Assembly: GCA_003260075.1 (NCBI GenBank)
Contig: QLIY01000067.1
Span: 124,001 to 188,000, forward strand
Length of the DNA: 64,000 nucleotides
Direction: 5' to 3'
From: Phallusia mammillata
Lineage: Eukaryota; Chordata; Ascidiacea; Phlebobranchia; Ascidiidae
Positions 61,705 through 64,000 of the stretch are shown piece by piece. The notes beneath the pieces are model-generated. The model saw only the letters and a program-made list of their open reading frames with translations, was not told where the DNA came from and searched no databases. Position 1 is the first letter of the stretch. Each line of letters begins with the position of its first letter. The position numbers and the translations under genes were made by a program.

Positions 61705-63904
61705 ATGAGCGTAAGTGTTGAAAGCGTGGACAAAGAAATTGAAAAAGCCGGAAAAAGAAATGGGTTTGAAGTTTGGCGAGTTCAGGTTTGAGAAAACATA
61801 ACATCATATATTTCTAAAAACTTATACATTTACTGAATAAGCTTACGATAACTGTATGGCAAAACAAACGGTTTAATATGTATGAGATAAATGCATGATG
61901 CTGAATTATTGTTTTGCTGCAAAACGATTTGCAATGCTCAGTTATTTTCTGTTTTGTTGACCGTTCAAGTGCAGATTGTGTCGCTGTGTTTTCTAGTACC
62001 AAGCGAAATGAACATGATTTCACTCCTATTTAAAAATCAGCAGACATTCATAGCCCACATTTTCGTACCATTGACTTCGCATCTCTGTCAATAATTTATT
62101 CAATCAAACCTTTTTTCTGAAAAAAGAATGCGTCTTCAGCAGTTCTTGATATTTATTCATATTTTATGGCATTTTTAGTACCATGACACAAGCATTTGTA
62201 CGGCACTGATTAAAAAGCGTAAGAATGCTTGCATTTCTGCTACTAAGCTCTTAATTAACGATAAAGATTTCCTTTAAAAACGTGTAACGAGTCGGCCAGC
62301 GTCTGCCTGTGGTAAAGACTCCTTGCACTTCCAACGCAATTAAACCACGCAGTTTATTTTTTAGGGAGAAGCCTTGATTCGTTTACCAGAAGTCTGCTTT
62401 GGTACCTTCTATGATGAAAATGGCTACATACTGCTAAAGGTAAGTTACTGGACACTAAATTGTGAAGAATAACCTATGCTATTGTGTATGTTCGTTGCTT
62501 TTTATCTACATTTGTTGCTCATATATTTACCGCTTGTTTTATTACAAAAATCACCTCAAACTATGTATATTAACCATCACCTATAATTGCGCGTGTCAAC
62601 TTAAATCTAGTTTTATTTTTTATTTAGTTAAATCAATTATTGTTCAACATGGCAATGGTGTCAAAACAAAAACTCAAAAAATACGGGAAACCATGTTTGT
62701 TGACATCGTTACGGTTGAATACACACGATTGGATTGTGATGTCACAGTTGTTGTAGAATACAAATGGCTTCCTACTTTTCATGTTTGTTTTTTTTAGCTA
62801 AGAAACTTTAGTTTTTCTTTTCAAACAGACCCGCGAATTTGGCAGAAGGACCAAATATTCTCTTCACTACTGGATTGGTGACAATGCGGATAAATCGAAT
62901 AAAGGTCAGTAAATTCTGAGTTTAATAAAATAAATGTTTATGTTCAGATAAGGCAACAGTGTAAAAAGCGTTTACGGTTACGGTATTGAAATTTTAAGAT
63001 TACAAGTCTTTAAATGTTTTGTACACCAATTTGTCTCGGCAACTAGTGAACGTTTTCAGTAATAGTGTTAGTTTTGACATTCTAATCTGGAATACTTCCA
63101 ATGTTACAAAATACTGAAAGCATAGTTAATTTTTTTTTAACAGGCAACACGGCTAAGCTATGCAAGCAGATGTATTATTATCTCGAAAAGCCTTGCACGC
63201 AATACAGAGAAGCACAAGGAACGGAAAGTAACGAGTTTCTTAAATACTTCAAACATGGAATTGTGTAAGTGAAAAAAAAAACAGATTTAAACGATTGTTG
63301 TTTAGAATTACAAGAAACTGCTATTGTTACTTTTAAAAGTAAATACAAATCGACGTATTGAGTAGCGGAAATGTATGGCATATTTGCGCGAAATTATTAA
63401 ACGTCCATAGGATGTTACATCAGTGCTTTGCAAATATTTTTTAGCTTTAAACAAAAACGCCCTTTACTACAAAATATGATTTTTTTACAGGGAGTAGTTT
63501 TTTGCGACGTCATCTTTGTTTGACGTCATAGTTGGTAGTTTTTGTTTTTTTCAAAATGGACAAATACAAATTTTCTGCTTGTTCTCAGGGGTTACAATGA
63601 CAAAAAAAAGAATAACCACTGATCTAGTTCTTTACCTACATACGTACAAAAAAAAGTTAGCATGACAACGTCAATTTTAAGATACATGAAAGGCGCCGTC
63701 CCTGAAACCGATGAAATTTACGAAGCATTGCCTCATTTTGACGTGAAGCGATTATTTCTGGTGACCAATCAGCTTCCAGCACGTGCTCTTCAAGTCGAGT
63801 TTAAGTGGGAAAGTTTCAACAATTATGGAGTGATGCTGGTTGATATTGGAAATGTAATCATTGTATGGAAAGGCAGCAAATGTACAATACAAAATGCTAC
63901 TAAG
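61705..63904 (+). CDS. Gelsolin-family actin-binding protein, 5' exons (partial)
   Basis: The first exons of a gelsolin/villin-type protein, a calcium-regulated actin filament severing and capping factor of the cytoplasm. Exons in phase: 61705-61785, 62365-62439, 62829-62904, 63144-63264 and about 63661-63904; it continues past the window. The start MSVSVESVDKEIEKAGKRNG leads into gelsolin segment 1: FEVWRVQGEALIRLPEVCFG, the HYWIGDNAD core, a YREAQGTESNEFLKYFKHGI block equivalent to the family's ESxxFxxYF motif, and a second segment (WESFNNYGVMLVDIGNVIIV, WKGSK). The last acceptor (aaagttag at 63660) is weak; a nearer caggggttac at 63587-63596 gives a stop soon after, so that boundary is uncertain. 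Whether it is gelsolin, villin or CapG cannot be decided from this half. Confidence 0.85.
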
Positions 63905-64000
63905 GTACATGAAAATATGTTTATGTGTTGGTCAAATTAATATCCTGGTTTAAGGGACTGAAAAATGATGATATTTGGTTTTAAACGTTTTAACAATGGC

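Overview
The window reads as intron-rich, AT-rich animal DNA. The proteins are metazoan (an SLC16-like carrier, a GalNAc-transferase, UBE2A/RAD6, GINS2, CDK12/13, a gelsolin-family protein). Introns are short to moderate with GT-AG ends, and the spaces are packed with small DNA transposons. An ascidian or other tunicate is my best guess, but this is inference; nothing here fixes a genus.

Layout. At 0.8-2.2 kb lie the last two coding exons of an SLC16-like carrier, followed at 5.9-14.2 kb by a complete tandem paralogue (+). At 15.3-15.9 kb is a minus-strand cysteine-rich LDL-receptor-class-A fragment. From 16 to 20 kb I see repeats only. At 20.4-32.7 kb is a minus-strand polypeptide N-acetylgalactosaminyltransferase with 12 recognised exons. 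At 36.6-39.9 kb is a four-exon UBE2A/RAD6 (+), convergent with a single-exon GINS2 (41.7-42.3 kb, -). GINS2 is in turn divergent from a CDK12/13 gene of 25 exons (44.5-60.4 kb, +). The first exons of a gelsolin-family gene (61.7-63.9 kb, +) run off the right edge. Several genes belong to core nuclear processes (transcription elongation kinase, RAD6 ubiquitin conjugation, replicative helicase), but I see no operon-like link between them.

The most striking pattern is not a gene. I count 41 runs of exactly 10 or 11 C or G and five runs of 36-75 G. Most short runs sit at the joint between two nearly identical direct copies of 55-620 bp. All short C runs lie left of 8.11 kb and all G runs lie right of 9.25 kb. 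Copies differ by a few percent with small indels, as two alleles would, and some joints cut coding exons or lose splice sites. Two lone N bases occur in the stretch where the C/G polarity flips. I favour a haplotype-duplicating assembly artefact with poly-G ends as false overlaps. It affects every gene model here, so it is written out joint by joint.

Other signals: a perfect 52-bp foldback and a second, diverged foldback whose loops share a CTGATGA...GAAAC hairpin with compensatory changes (hammerhead-like but non-canonical); a 24-bp minisatellite with five consensus CRE sites (TGACGTCA) and a sixth variant in a CDK12 intron; and many hAT-type MITEs with 8-bp target duplications.
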